Below, piece by piece: positions 37,501-49,895 of a stretch of DNA of 64,000 nt. The DNA comes from Litoditis marina (taxonomy: Eukaryota; Nematoda; Chromadorea; Rhabditida; Rhabditidae), in assembly GCA_964036275.1 (NCBI GenBank), contig OZ038438.1:14863720-14927719 (forward strand), given 5' to 3'. Below the pieces are notes generated by a model. That model searched no databases, was not told the DNA's origin, and was given only the letters and a program-made list of their open reading frames with translations. The translations under genes and the position numbers were made by a program. How positions within the stretch are numbered: the first letter of the stretch is position 1; every line of letters begins with the position of its first letter.

Positions 37501-40500
37501 CCCCACCGGACTCAACCATAATCAAAGAAGCTATACTAACTATTGCTAACGAGGTGACGTCATTTAGAAAGTTTCTACGTTGTACGAATGGTCAATTGGT
37601 GCAAAAACTGCCTCTTTAGACTATTTTTATTTCAATAACCTCGATTTTCCAAATTCATGGTACGTCATATGTAAATGTCATATGTAAATTTATTTTTGAA
37701 TGATTGTTCATATGCTAAGGTTTCAGTTATATTACGTGGTTGCCTTGTTTTCTCTCATAGGCATTGCTTGTTCTGCGTGCATACTAGTATTCACACATCG
37801 CTACTCGTCTAGATCGTGAGTTTCATCGTGTTTTTCGGATTGTGAAAAATTTATTGTGTGTTGACACGGTGACAAAGTTGTGAGAAAAAGTGCTCAGAAC
37901 CACTAATAACATTCGCAATTACTAGATATCTTCAACTAATAACTTTTTTTCGTGAACAGTGAATGTTTCAAGATTTGTTTCAACAACGCTTATTCCCGTC
38001 CAAGTTTGCCCAATTTCCAGAATAATAGTGCAGTCTCAACCCGAATGTAATAATATTATGGTGGCTGGATGTGCACTGTGCTGCTTTTCGTTATTCCTCA
38101 TGGGATTGCCCTCGGAACACATTAACCTACCGCGGGCCGGTTTCTCCTTTTTATGTCATGTGAGTACCACTGTAAGTACATGTAACAAAACGTGAAACGT
38201 CAATTGTAGTACGCAGTGTTTTCACACGTGACATGTCACTCTGCATTTGCTCAGCAGTATATGTTGCTTGTTTCACCGTGTTGCCTGAAAAAGCTTTCTT
38301 TCAGTCTCGGATCTCGTTTTTGATGATTGGTTTCACTTTTGCATACGGGTCAATGTTCGCCAAGGTGTGGATTGTGCACAGAATGGGAGCAACGGAAAGT
38401 CAGCAACTGGCGAGCCGCGAGAAGGACGAGGTAGGACTTCAGGAGCAAACGGCCGAATGACCTTCATCTAGTTCGTAATACCGGTGTAATCACAACTCAC
38501 AAACGTATCATCAATGTGCGTATTTGCTGTTTCCGTGTCATGACTCCGAGCTCGAAACGCATGCGTCGTGTAGACGTATTCCTGTTAGACTCACCTGAAC
38601 TATTTCAAAGCAATTGAATACCGATATTATGTAATAACGTCATGTTCCAGTACAAACCCTTACTGAGTTCCTATGAAGAAAAGGTGAGAAAAGCATTTGA
38701 ATGACATACTTGCACAGAATATCCGCCCATGAAAGCCAAGAAGATAATTCCCATCGGAAGCAAACGTTTCAGAACATGGAGTGCATGCTAGTTTTCAGTA
38801 TTCTTTGGATGACAGGCAACATAATGGTTGAAACTCAATTTTTGCATTTTTCAATCTCTCCTGAAAAAAACGTTTGTATGATACATACTTTGAACCTTCC
38901 CAGAATATCATTTTCTGTTTTCTTATCTCTAAATTAGTTTTTGTGCGTAATTATCTACTGAATAAGTTGAGTATAGATGCGCATTGATATTCCCGCATAC
39001 CAAGGCAACCAGTGCACGATTATACAGGAAGAGGGAACTCCTTGGGAGAATATTCGAACGCTAATTGCTTCAATGGTTGGCCGTCCAGGGTCCACGATTC
39101 GGAAAGCTTCCACCCACGCGTACGGATCGCTGATCGCGAGACGGAACAATTTACTTAATCAGGTTCCTGCCGCCAACAAAAGCACATTGTTGTCGACTAG
39201 CTCACACTCGTTATTAACTGTAGATCACATGACACTTTGGATGTAATTTCTTTTTCGAGTGATCTCTCTATTTAAGTCTAGTGTTAACAAAAATCCCTAA
39301 CTAGAAGTACAAGGAATAGTCACGTAAAACGTATCGAAACATCCTGAATCATGCACGTTATCATTGCACGTTCTCAGAATACAATGTTTTTACGCGTTAT
39401 ACGTGACTTTGTACGGCCACACTGACATAGCTAAAAGCAATAGCATTTGAGAAAAAGGACAACAGTGTGCACTGGCAATTGTTTAATCGGCGTTTCCTTC
39501 CTGCAGTGGCACCTACTCCTCCGCTCAGTTTCACCTCTGGCTAACACGTGTGCTTCTCTCTCAACTTCTCCCTCCACTACTCAGTCGACTGCTGCCTCTC
39601 CGAGCCACCGTTTCAGTTTTGCCTCCATCGCACCGTCTTCGCCTAACCTAGCTTTGCGGTGCGCGAGCACTGCAACATTTCCCTTGTTTTTCAACTCAGC
39701 ACGTACGCATGGAGACTTTCACCTCTGACATTGGCATGATTCGGTTGATGTTTTTTAAAGGACTATTTCGATTGCTCCAGCATGCTGCCTCAGTGCCGCT
39801 GCCCGAACATCATCAGTATACACATCACGTAACATACCTGATATACTGGTGGTGTGGTCGAGCTTCATTTAGACGAGTATAGTACTTTTCAGCCGATTGC
39901 TCCCGTCAAGTTCTACGTGGTGATTGCTGCCTTTTTCGCCGTGGATCTACTGATGATTTGTGCTTGGGTGACGTTCGACCCACTGCAGAGGAAAGAACAA
40001 CGTTTCCCCTTACAAGTATGCTCGTTCGGTGTCTTTTATCCGAATCATACTTTTCGTTTGGGTTGTGTTAACTCGTTAGCGCATAAACGATATAAATTAA
40101 TCTAACCCTCAAGATGACGGCTCTAATATGAAAACATCATTATTGTTGTAAAATTATTGAATTTTGAGTTACATTGCATTTTCCCCTGCTGAAATAATGC
40201 TGAAAATACGGTGTTACTACCTACAAACCGCGTAAGAATGTTGAGGCACGTGTGCAAAACAGGAACAATATATTGTAGCGGTTCTATGGTGTAGAGAGGT
40301 ACCCAACTCTTGAGACTAGATGCTGTTTATATTCCAAATAATATGAAAAGTTTCGCTGATCGCTTTTTGAAGGAAATATGCTCGAATATGTAGGACGAAC
40401 CCACTTGATATCTACTTTTTGTTAAAGGTAGTGCGACTGAAAACACCCAGCTAAATTCATTTCACGTGTGTTTATTCCATTACACACGCGACGCGCGAAC

Positions 40501-42901
40501 ATATGTTAAAGAAGAATAAACACTAAATTGTTCGAATTCAGGAGCCTCCGGTAGGAAATGATGACGACGTCATGCTACTTCCTATTTTGGAACTCTGTGA
40601 GAGCAATCATCAAGAAATATGGATAGGTGAGTAATTCTATAGTCATATGGCTCGAACACGAAAGCAGATCACAACACAACAAGAAGCTAGCAAGTTTTTT
40701 CTGTTAGTAATTTTCCCACAATTGGGCCAACATGAGAGTAGTGCGTGATCGGAAGATGAACTTAGTTGGTGCTTCAAAAAAAAACGATACCCAATTCATC
40801 TCGTCCACTGGAAAGTTCTCTCCTCTGTCAGTCATGAATATAATTTTTAGGTCTCATTCTCGGGTACAAGTGCCTACTTCTAATATTTGGCCTCTTTCTT
40901 TCCTATGAATCGAGGAACCTGAAGTTACGATATGTGAACGACTCTCGACTAATTGGTCTTTCCATCTACAATGTGGCCATTTTGGCCATTATCACTGGCC
41001 CAATAGTCACTCTTCTGATTAGAAACGAGGCGAATGCAAACTTCGCGTTTGTATCAGTTACTGGTGAGCAAAACGGATATTTATTCAAAACTTCACGTTT
41101 AATTTCCAATCACTGATGTCTATTTCTATAATTAAATCGATTTGGTTAATTTGAGAGCGATTTTGTTTTGTTTATAGTTCTGCTCTGCATCTATATTTCC
41201 CTCGGTCTGATTTTCGTGCCCAAGATGCGACATGTATCAACAGTACCTCCATCAGAGGACGAGGTTAGTATGTTTTATAGTTTGTGGCCGTCACCCAGTT
41301 ACAAGAGGAGACAAGTACGGTATATGAAACCATGAATGTTCTGTTATCTATGTTCGGTTTTCTGATGAAAACTTGGGTTTTGAGTTTTGGAATTTGTCAA
41401 CCGAAGTTCGGAAGAATTGAAGAAAAGTTGGAACAGCTAGAAAAGGCTGAAACGTTTCTTATTTTTGCGCAGGTCCTAATAAGCCGAAATAATTCAGTAG
41501 AAGATTTTCGCGCTGGGAGCTCTAGGGCCGAAGATTTCAGAGATTTGTGTAGAACTTGAACTAAACATTAAAGGTGTGGAGTTCAATTTGACCTGTAGTA
41601 AACATGATTTCCATTACTTCATTGCTCTTAAGAATATGTTTCAGCTGAAATCGAATACAAATGGAATTTCAAGAGGCCTATCACAGTCAGACCAACGACG
41701 ATATGATCAGATACGAGGGGAAAATGATCAGTTGCAGCTGCAGATCGATGAAGTAGGTTATTCGACAACATGTATTTAAGATTAATATTTGTTCTGCAAA
41801 ATGATGAAGGCAAAGTACAAGGAAGCTGCATTTGCTTCCTCAAGGTGTCGCTATCATTGAGGTTGGTGGTATTTTCCCGTTTTCCCGTCTAGGTAAAACT
41901 AAACGTTTACACAGCGATGTTACATTGAACATATTTTTTGAATTGGAAATCGGTAAGTCATCTGGTTGAAATATGTGATGAGTAACTGAGCTAAAAACAA
42001 TTAACGATTCAGAAGGAGAAGCGAATTCGACAGTGCAAGAGTCGACTGGATAGTTGCGTGAGAAGACAGGATGGGGAGTTCGGATCTCTCTCCGGCAGAA
42101 ACAACAATGCTAGAAGCGTATCAGGTGAGCAATACAAACACAACACACAACAATGTGAACAATGAACAAACAAATACACGTATATGCACCTTCACATAAC
42201 TTGATAGCTGCCTTGCATGTACACACAACAAAACGGAACAGTATGAACGTCTATTTTCGGTATAACAGAACACGAGGAATTGAACCTTCCAGATGAGAAC
42301 CCCACCTTCTCCACTCCTACTACATTAACAACAACTGCGCTCATAGAACTACAACCGACCACTGATTGCTCAGGTAAACTCTTCATAGTTCATGGATTTA
42401 ACAGTGAAAAGTTGGAACTTATAGTCTCATCTCCGAGTTCTTGTGAAAGTGAAAACTCTGTGAAAGTTTGATTGTCTATACCCTGACTTGACTGCAATAC
42501 GAAATAACTTTTTCGTTGTATTTCGGTGATCATAATCACAAGTTACACTAAAGAGGTCCACATTAGAATGATGCGAAGCATAACTAACTCCCTATATCAA
42601 TATTTCATGAGAATAATGTAGGCAATACTGTCATGTTTTGATTGGGAGGATGTATTGACATTTGTCATTTCATGTTTCGAAACGCATCCACGTGGTGGAA
42701 TTAGGCACATGACACAGTGTTGGTCAAGTGCTAGATCATGTGATGAAAAATAACCCCGCGAATTACAAATGACGAAATTTCACAGAACTAAAAAAGCTCA
42801 TGCATTCAAAAACGAGAACAAATACAAAAACTTTTTCAGGTGGATATGTGGAGATACAAAATGAGCCGTCATCATCCTCGTCAGATGAAATTCTTCTCTG
42901 A
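31588..42901 (+). CDS. GABBR1: Metabotropic GABA-B receptor subunit 1 (class C GPCR)
   Basis: Plasma-membrane receptor that binds GABA and, as a heterodimer with subunit 2, signals through Gi/o. Twenty-four exons: 31588-31716, 32356-32454, 32772-32906, 33956-34053, 34233-34323, 34675-34821, 35776-35889, 36396-36577, 36764-36902, 37027-37093, 37411-37553, 37727-37815, 38021-38159, 38305-38430, 38651-38683, 38977-39162, 39893-40015, 40542-40626, 40851-41063, 41178-41263, 41645-41752, 42013-42124, 42269-42373, 42840-42901; 936 aa, or 863 without exons 15 and 16. Signal peptide [18 protein letters not shown]. The Venus-flytrap domain holds [26 protein letters not shown] and [19 protein letters not shown]1 to TM7 run from exon 12 to exon 20. 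A coiled-coil segment (exons 21-22) fits dimerisation. The tail ends SSSSDEILL. Exons 15-16 enlarge intracellular loop 2. Confidence 0.95.
32205..32302. repeat. Purine-rich GA/GAAA tract
   Basis: About 98 bp, almost wholly A and G on the plus strand (repeated GAAAGAGAGAG), in GABA-B receptor intron 1 just before exon 2. A similar tract is at 54401-54516. Confidence 0.7.
33802..33864. repeat. Diverged copy of the TTGTAGTTTGATC hairpin element
   Basis: TTGTAGTTTGATC near 33802 is followed about 50 bp later by GAGGTCAAACTGCA, a mutated reverse complement. Located in GABA-B receptor intron 3. Confidence 0.45.
39480..39730. other. GC-rich, Ser/Ala/Pro-coding patch inside the GABA-B gene
   Basis: An acceptor (CTTCCTGCAG, about 39506) is followed by a long open plus-strand frame rich in Ser, Thr, Ala and Pro, ending at 39728. 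Base composition differs strongly from the surrounding intron (after exon 39162, before exon 39893). It could be an alternative exon or 3' end of the receptor, an internal promoter or an unrelated transcript. No domain is recognised. Confidence 0.25.
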
Positions 42902-44569
42902 CGAACAACCAATTTTATATGTCAATGTAACGGGTCCTAATTTTGTCAACATTCTCCTCATAATAGGGCATAATTGTTCATACCTTGCTATCTGCCACAG
43001 AGTTCAATGTTCATACACGTAAACATGTGAATAACTGTGCAAGAAGATTAAGAGTGGTGTCGTACAGTTTAAACACTTCGTACAGAAGTAATCACATGTT
43101 TGAGTGTATGTTCATGCCGTAAAACTCACAATGACTGAGAAAGGTTTTCTCAAAGTTTGTAATAATAAGATATGTCTTGCTCAACTTGTTCTTTTTATTG
43201 CCCCGGTAACACCTCTTCTCATATAACATGTGCTTGGATATTGCCACTTATTTATACTTTTCTTTCTGTGATAGAAATGAATAATTCGAAGCTTTACCAT
43301 GATTTCAAAGCATCTGTGTTTCTACTGCATCAAGTTGTTTGGCTGATTGTGTGTTGAACTATGTTCATTGCCTTTAACAGCCCCCAAAAACGTTGCAAGG
43401 TACAATTATTACCAGAATAATCCACTATGCTTGGAAAATGTCAAATACGACACTATGATGCGATAAACATAAAACGGAGAGAATCGCCACTTACTGATTG
43501 AAGAAGTAGCGTTCTGAATCTAGACTCAATACAACTGGAAAACGAGGTAACGAGAAAGGCTTCAAAATACATGCTATAAAGGTATTAATTTGGAGCAATA
43601 TATTCTCAACTTTGGTACCTCCATTCGAATACACAGATTATCAAAGTACGCCGTCGGAATTTCTTGATATTTGGTTTGCCATCTTCCTGCCTGCAGTTAG
43701 TTTTGTTGTGTTCGAACGAGAGCGATCGATTTCCGCCACGTCAGATGTTTTTTGGATGCCCCGCCAACGAAACGAACACACTCATAATAGAACAGCATGC
43801 TCATATTGAATACAAATGCGATATTCCCCCAAATCAGAAGGTCACTTGGAAAACAACCACAAATTAAAACCGTTGAAAAGTATTCGGAAATTGATCTATT
43901 AAGTGTTCGTAGTTGACTCACCCTATATAAAAAGGACTGCAGACTGGAACGTGTCGTGAAAAGATGTCTGAAAACAGTACAAAATCCAGCGTTTCTGGCA
44001 GAGCATGGCAATCTGTGGACTCTGCTCTCTGCATGAATGTAACTTTGCGCTGACTTATTTAAACCAGTTGCCGCACCCATCTTATCGCGAACACTTGAAC
44101 AAACACAAATCAGTCAATGCGCAAACCTATGACGACACACCAACATCTAAACATCTGAAGAAGAATAGTTATGCCAACTTCCAAAAACCAACCGGAATCT
44201 CCGGAAAAGGGCTCCTGTGAAATCTGAACAGTTTGTTACTAGCAAATAGGTAAAATACAGAGAGTATGTTGCAATATTTATGTGAACATACTGCTGATAT
44301 CGGCTACGAGAACTTCTCAGCAAGAAATGAAACTCATTAATATCGTTTGGTGAAAGATAAACGACAAATCAGGTATTATCAAATTTATTTTCAAACCGCT
44401 CTAACAAACGCATACTTAATAATTCATGAAATAAAAGATTGAGGACGGGGAGAGAAGTTGAGAAACGTCGCAAAGTTTGAATGAGATAGGCGCTGGGACG
44501 GCAGTGGTGATAGCCGTTGACACATTCTGCAACCAGCTAACCACACTGCCACCCTGCACATCCACCAGA

Positions 44570-44580
44570 GGGGGGGGGGG
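44570..44580. repeat. Homopolymer G run
   Basis: Eleven consecutive G in the gene-poor interval; likely prone to length variation or sequencing error. Confidence 0.7.
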
Positions 44581-46049
44581 TTCAACGGTCGAAACGGTGA
44601 AGAGTGAACGGTATCAACCTAATACAAATCATTTTGATTACGGGACAGAGGCAGATATTCTTAAAAATGCTCAACAGATCAACTGCCTAAAACGAAGAAG
44701 GAACCAGGAGACTCCTACAGTACACAACAGTACAATTTTTCAATGACTGTTCCTAATGTGAACCTCAACAGAACTGTACATGCGAACCCTAACTATGAAG
44801 CAGGTGGCACCATACGACCTCATAATAATTTATCTCCTGTCTACTCAAGATGTAGTTAGTCAATGTGGAAGTGGAGAAAAACCAAGTTATCAATATACGC
44901 CTTTCAGAAGAGTATAGGTGGAATAAAAGTAAAATGTTTTCGAATGGGCCTGAATGAGGAGAGATGGATGTTATTGATTTCGACAAATAAACATGATTGT
45001 GTTTCGTTGGCCCTGTGACAGAGAGGTTACTCGACAACCAGCTGTCGATCAGCTGATTGTGTGCCTCCAAAGAAAACAAACGAGCGGCAAGAAATGAGTG
45101 GTCATCATTCCGTTGCATACATAATTCACAAAATATGTAAATGAGAAAAAGATACAGCGTGATTTGGGAAACATGGTGTGTAATAAAGAGGCAATAATAA
45201 ACAGGACTATCGCAGGATCTCACATGTGATGAACGCAGGATATATGAACATGTGATGAGGTAATGGAACTAGGAACATTTGACTGTACCACATCGACAAT
45301 CTAGACACGATGTTTGTGGCATATGTATCAAATGGAGATGTCTTACTTTTGTTTCGTTATGTCACTTTCCATGAACTACTGAAGGGCAGACGTCGGAATG
45401 AGCAAACGTTCGCAATACTCCCAGACAATGGTCACGAAATATCACTTCTATTGCGCTTTCTGAGCCGGTATAACTTCTTTAGCCGAGTACAAACATAACT
45501 GCTCCTTATAAACTTCGCTGTAGTGTGTGATTCGGGACAGCTGTAACATAAGAAAACATTCCTATTCCAAAAATCAAAGTCATCCGATTTGTACGCTTTG
45601 TATTCGCAATAACTTTGCTCTAGACTCCGTTGATCTTCTATCGCCAATGAATGGATAACGCATTATATATCTCATTCTCCTGTTTGATACTTAACGGTTA
45701 ATCTTAAATTTTCCCTATCATCTAATAACTTTTCCAACTTTCCATTTTGCTACAAACTACAAACTGCCTTCTGATGTTTTAAATGTTGGGGCATGAGATT
45801 TTTGACAGATCAATGAACGAACTACAATCGGAAAATTTTCTCAAGTACAGTTTTGCACGTCTCTTGAATTTCCGGGTAATAGTATCAACCTTGAGATAGA
45901 CTGCTCCGCTTGAGAACTCTAGAGTATAAATCATAAGAGATTAGTGGTGGCGAAGAGAACAACACTACACTATAAATGAACGTGTATAACACACATTGAA
46001 CGTATGCCGGAAAGAGGCAGTTGTGATAATTGGAATTGGATTGTAAATC

Positions 46050-46240
46050 AAACCTGACCAGGATGAAGGCTTTGATAGAGTCGAGACCGAGAATTGTGGA
46101 GGCAAGAGGAGTGCGGGAACGGCGCCAGGCGAACGCGGCCCTATCAGCTGATTGGGCGGGGCTCCGCGAGACAACAACAAGACAGCACACTGAAGCGGGA
46201 GACGCAGACACGAACTTCATACCAGGTTGGTGCATTTTCA
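46050..46240. other. GC-rich patch, possible isolated exon or promoter
   Basis: Contains GATTGGGCGGGGC and a high CpG content unlike its flanks. On plus, CTGACCAG|GATGAAGG (about 46060) and CCAG|GTTGG (about 46225) would bound an exon beginning MKALIESRPRIVEARGVRER. On minus an alternative exon is equally well bounded. No homology is recognised, so function and strand are open. Confidence 0.25.
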
Positions 46241-46859
46241 GCGCTCAAAGTGTGAAAATGCCTCATCTGATACGAAGTCAACGTCATGTTAGCCATCACG
46301 TGCAAACGATCAATGTTATTCAATAAGCGGACGACAAGATTATTTGATACTTCGTTGTTTACAAGTTGCATCTTTGTTTATAACAAAATACTCTTCGAAG
46401 ATAGTTGTAGTGTGTGTTCCGATATGGAAAATTCAGAAGGTTATCCTTGACACATCACGCTAAATCTAAAAATTGAATTCCAGAACTACTGGGGGATAGG
46501 GGAAATACCAAATAAATGTTGTAGTTTGGCGTGGAAGCACCTCACAATTCCGAACTATTTTCCCGAAGCGTATCGAAATCAGACAAAAAAATTATGAGCT
46601 AACTATAACTACCAGTTTCTATTTGGTGAGCGAGGGCAGAGACAATTTACTTACGAACGATTTCAAATAGTTTCGAAACTGTCTGGGGCGCGCAGAGTAC
46701 TCGAAATGCACTCTTTTCGTATGGTTTAATATGGACTCTAAAACATCACAAAATGGCAATTAGTGTTCACTTGATTATTTATTCAGGTGTTAGTTATAAA
46801 ACGTTTAATTTTCGAAATAAAGTCACAGTTGAAGCCAATGTAATTGAAATAAGCCCTGG

Positions 46860-47036
46860 CGGCGTAGCAAACCATCCAATCTCATGAGAAGTTCATATGA
46901 GTTTCTCATGAGATACCTCATGAGCTACTTGTGAACTCTCAATGTTGTAGCATAACAATCAATAAAATCTCATAAGAAACTCGTGCCAATAGCTCATGAG
47001 GTGATCTCATGAACTTTTGTGGGGATTGCTACGCCG
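46860..47036. repeat. MITE with GCGTAGCAA / TTGCTACGC ends
   Basis: Ends GGCGTAGCAA (46861-46870) and ATTGCTACGCC (47025-47035) are inverted. The interior has palindromic TCATGAGA and CTCATGAG units, giving a full-length hairpin. A shorter relative with the same core lies at 10081-10197. Confidence 0.65.
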
Positions 47037-49895
47037 TCTGCTATCAGAAGGATACTTTCCAGAGGTTTCTGAATTAAGACCCTTTACCTATAATTCAATG
47101 GACACACTCTCAAGCCTATATACCTTGCAGCCTGAACTCTAGTTGATACGCCAGCTTGTGAAAAAGTTGATATGCAAGGTGTTACTGTGGCTAGGCCACA
47201 AAATAACTGCTATGCATACAAAGCTTACTGATCTGTTGGAGAATGAATATTGTTTCGTCTAAACTAGACTTTCAACCTCAGGCTTCAGAGTTACTTGATT
47301 TTTGGTTCCTAGTTCAATTTCACATTCTATTCACCAACTATATAAACCTCATACCTGAAATGTTATCTCACATCTGTTCAATTACGGAATTGGTCCAAGC
47401 AAATGTACAACTGATCTAATTGCGTGGTGCACATTGGTTAATCTGAATCTAGTTCACGGACAGAAAGTGGTCGAAAAATATATATCTACATAAATTACGA
47501 CATCCAGTTATATAGCTGAGACATATTTGAAAGGGGGATTCGCACTTCTCGAAATCAGAAGCAGTAAATATCCCGCTTTTTCTAGCTTCCTACAAAGTTT
47601 CAGAGACTCACCCACATTGATGTTGTTACTATTTTGGTTTGAATCTGGTCGCTATGGTTGAACCTTGATGACTCTCGGGAGTTGTGCGGAGCACCATATG
47701 TGTATGAGGCGCGTGCCAGACTGATGCACTATTCTCATTAACAGGACGCAAAAGGTTGTGATAAGTGTTGATGTGGTAGTATTCTAGAATGCCACCTCCG
47801 CTGGGAAAAGAGCTCCCGGCCGCTAATTATATATAGTAGCGCCAATAAGAAGTAGTATTAATAGTTCATGGTTGCTCTAGACTGTATAACCGCCTGAGGT
47901 ACCAGACGGTAGCAATCTCGAAGAGATCAGGAAACTCAGTGGAGTATGCCTACTTTTCATGTGCTGTGGTATTTCTCTCACCCGCACGTTATTCGAGGAG
48001 GTAAACCGCTGAGCTCTCGGACGTCTGAAGATTTCTATCGAGTCAGTCTGTTTCTTTTCAATGCTATATTGAGTTGTTAACTGACCGTGAGGTGGAAGTA
48101 GAATGAAGCAACTGTCAGTAGTCATCGTTGTTCATTCGAAGAATATGTGCACAGAATGAGGTACTAGGACCGCCGAATCATGGATGACCGGAATGGGCGT
48201 GGTCAGGGATTAGCATAATTTGAAGGTACAGTAGCCTAAAAAACTCGCCAAACGAAAACGATGTCGCGAAAATTGTATCTAATTGAGAACATATACTATA
48301 TAGTACTGGTCACACTTAGAGAATCTGATTTAACTGACAATTCAAACGAAGAAACGATAGAGTCCTTGGACAGGACGCACCATTAAAAAAATCCTGGCAG
48401 ATATTCAATAACCTTCCCGGTCTCATTGAGTTCCCTGACCGCTCTTTCAGCTGACGTGAACTCTGTTGTTATGTACTTAATAAGGTACAAAACAACATTT
48501 GAACATTTATCGCAGTTATTCTTGCTACAAACATTGATCCAGAAGGCCTGCAAACAGAGACTACTGAAGATAAAGAAGTCGTCCGACATCAACGACAATA
48601 TGTTCATCAAAAAAGACATTCAATAGCCAAGAAACATAGTTTAAACATTGTTACAAAATCTTTTCTACAAAAACCATTAATATAAATAGGTCTCTACAAG
48701 CCACTCAGATTCGTTTTTCAGTAACCACCAATTAGAGAAAATGGCCAAACTGAAATTTTTGAAATTCAGTAATGGATTTTTAGCCATTTAACACCAATGT
48801 ACCTTTTGTCAATGGGTAGCGGTTGATTTATTGGTTACGATTAATATTTCCCCATCACTGATGGCTAACTGTTGCGGCATTATATATAAATTTAGGTTAT
48901 TGTTCTAATTATGGCTCATTCTGTCGTGGCTCACGCTCAAAATGTCATACACATTGTTGAGCAAGTGAATCAGTGTCGTGCATACCGTACGATTTCAGTT
49001 ACTATTGTACAACCTTGAAAAGTATTCTTCAAATAACTATATGAATCCACTTGTACAGTTAAGCGGGACGAGCATTGCATGAATGGAACAGGGACTACAT
49101 AATCCGGCAAGTACAGGACAAGAGGCTCCGCTACATTTGCATTAATATGCAGTATAGGCCGCAGGAGTTGGTTGTTACCACGCAAGTTTAGCAACTGATT
49201 GGTTTTTCGAGAAATATTCCAGCCAAACGTTATCTCGTAGACTAAGATAATACTAATCAATGCGGTCGAAAATAATAATGATGATTGGAAGTTTATTTTT
49301 CTTGATATTGGATTCATCACAAACTTGGTATAATACTTATATTGTATATTGGTATCTTGGTACTTGGTAACTTGGTATTATAGCAAAACTTTAGGCTGAC
49401 TCCTGATGGATGCTATTTTGCTAGAAAATTCAATTTTTGCCGTATAGAATGATTGCGACACTCGGATTGAAAAAAAAACTGTTTCAACAAGGGATACATA
49501 ATTTAGTTTAATAGTATATGCCTGTTGGTTTATGATGCACGGTTAGCTTACATTAGTGCGTGTAAACAATTCAGTTCCAACACTTCCATGTCAAAACTCG
49601 TCGTAATTTGGACAAATTTTCTGTTTGCTAATTGTCTGTGAGTTTTTATTCCGCACTACTTTCGTTGTGAGAATCACACCATCATGAAATTATATTATTT
49701 GGGACTGACTCATTCTTATGAAGTGGCTGGTGAAACCAGAAAAATAGAAGGTACAAATAATTTTAATACAACTTTCGTACTTCTCATTATTAATGCGTTG
49801 TGTCCATCTGCTCAAGCATAAAACTTCATTGAAACTTTTCCTATTACTCTAAATATTTAAGGTTGAAAACAGTGTGTGCCTCATTCGTGTTCCAG

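Larger units (their letters stand above)
42902..49895. other. Long gene-poor interval
   Basis: Seven kb between the GABA-B receptor and the M1-like gene. I find only the G run at 44570-44580, a GC-rich patch at 46050-46240 and the MITE at 46860-47036. A possible first exon of the M1-like gene is at 49589-49635, encoding the hydrophobic MSKLVVIWTNFLFANC before a GTGAGT donor, but its phase does not fit the next exon directly. Confidence 0.4.

Noticed and set aside
45885..46326. Overlapping open frames on both strands as two proteins
   Set aside because: They are by-products of the GC-rich patch, which lacks stop codons; reported only as a compositional feature.
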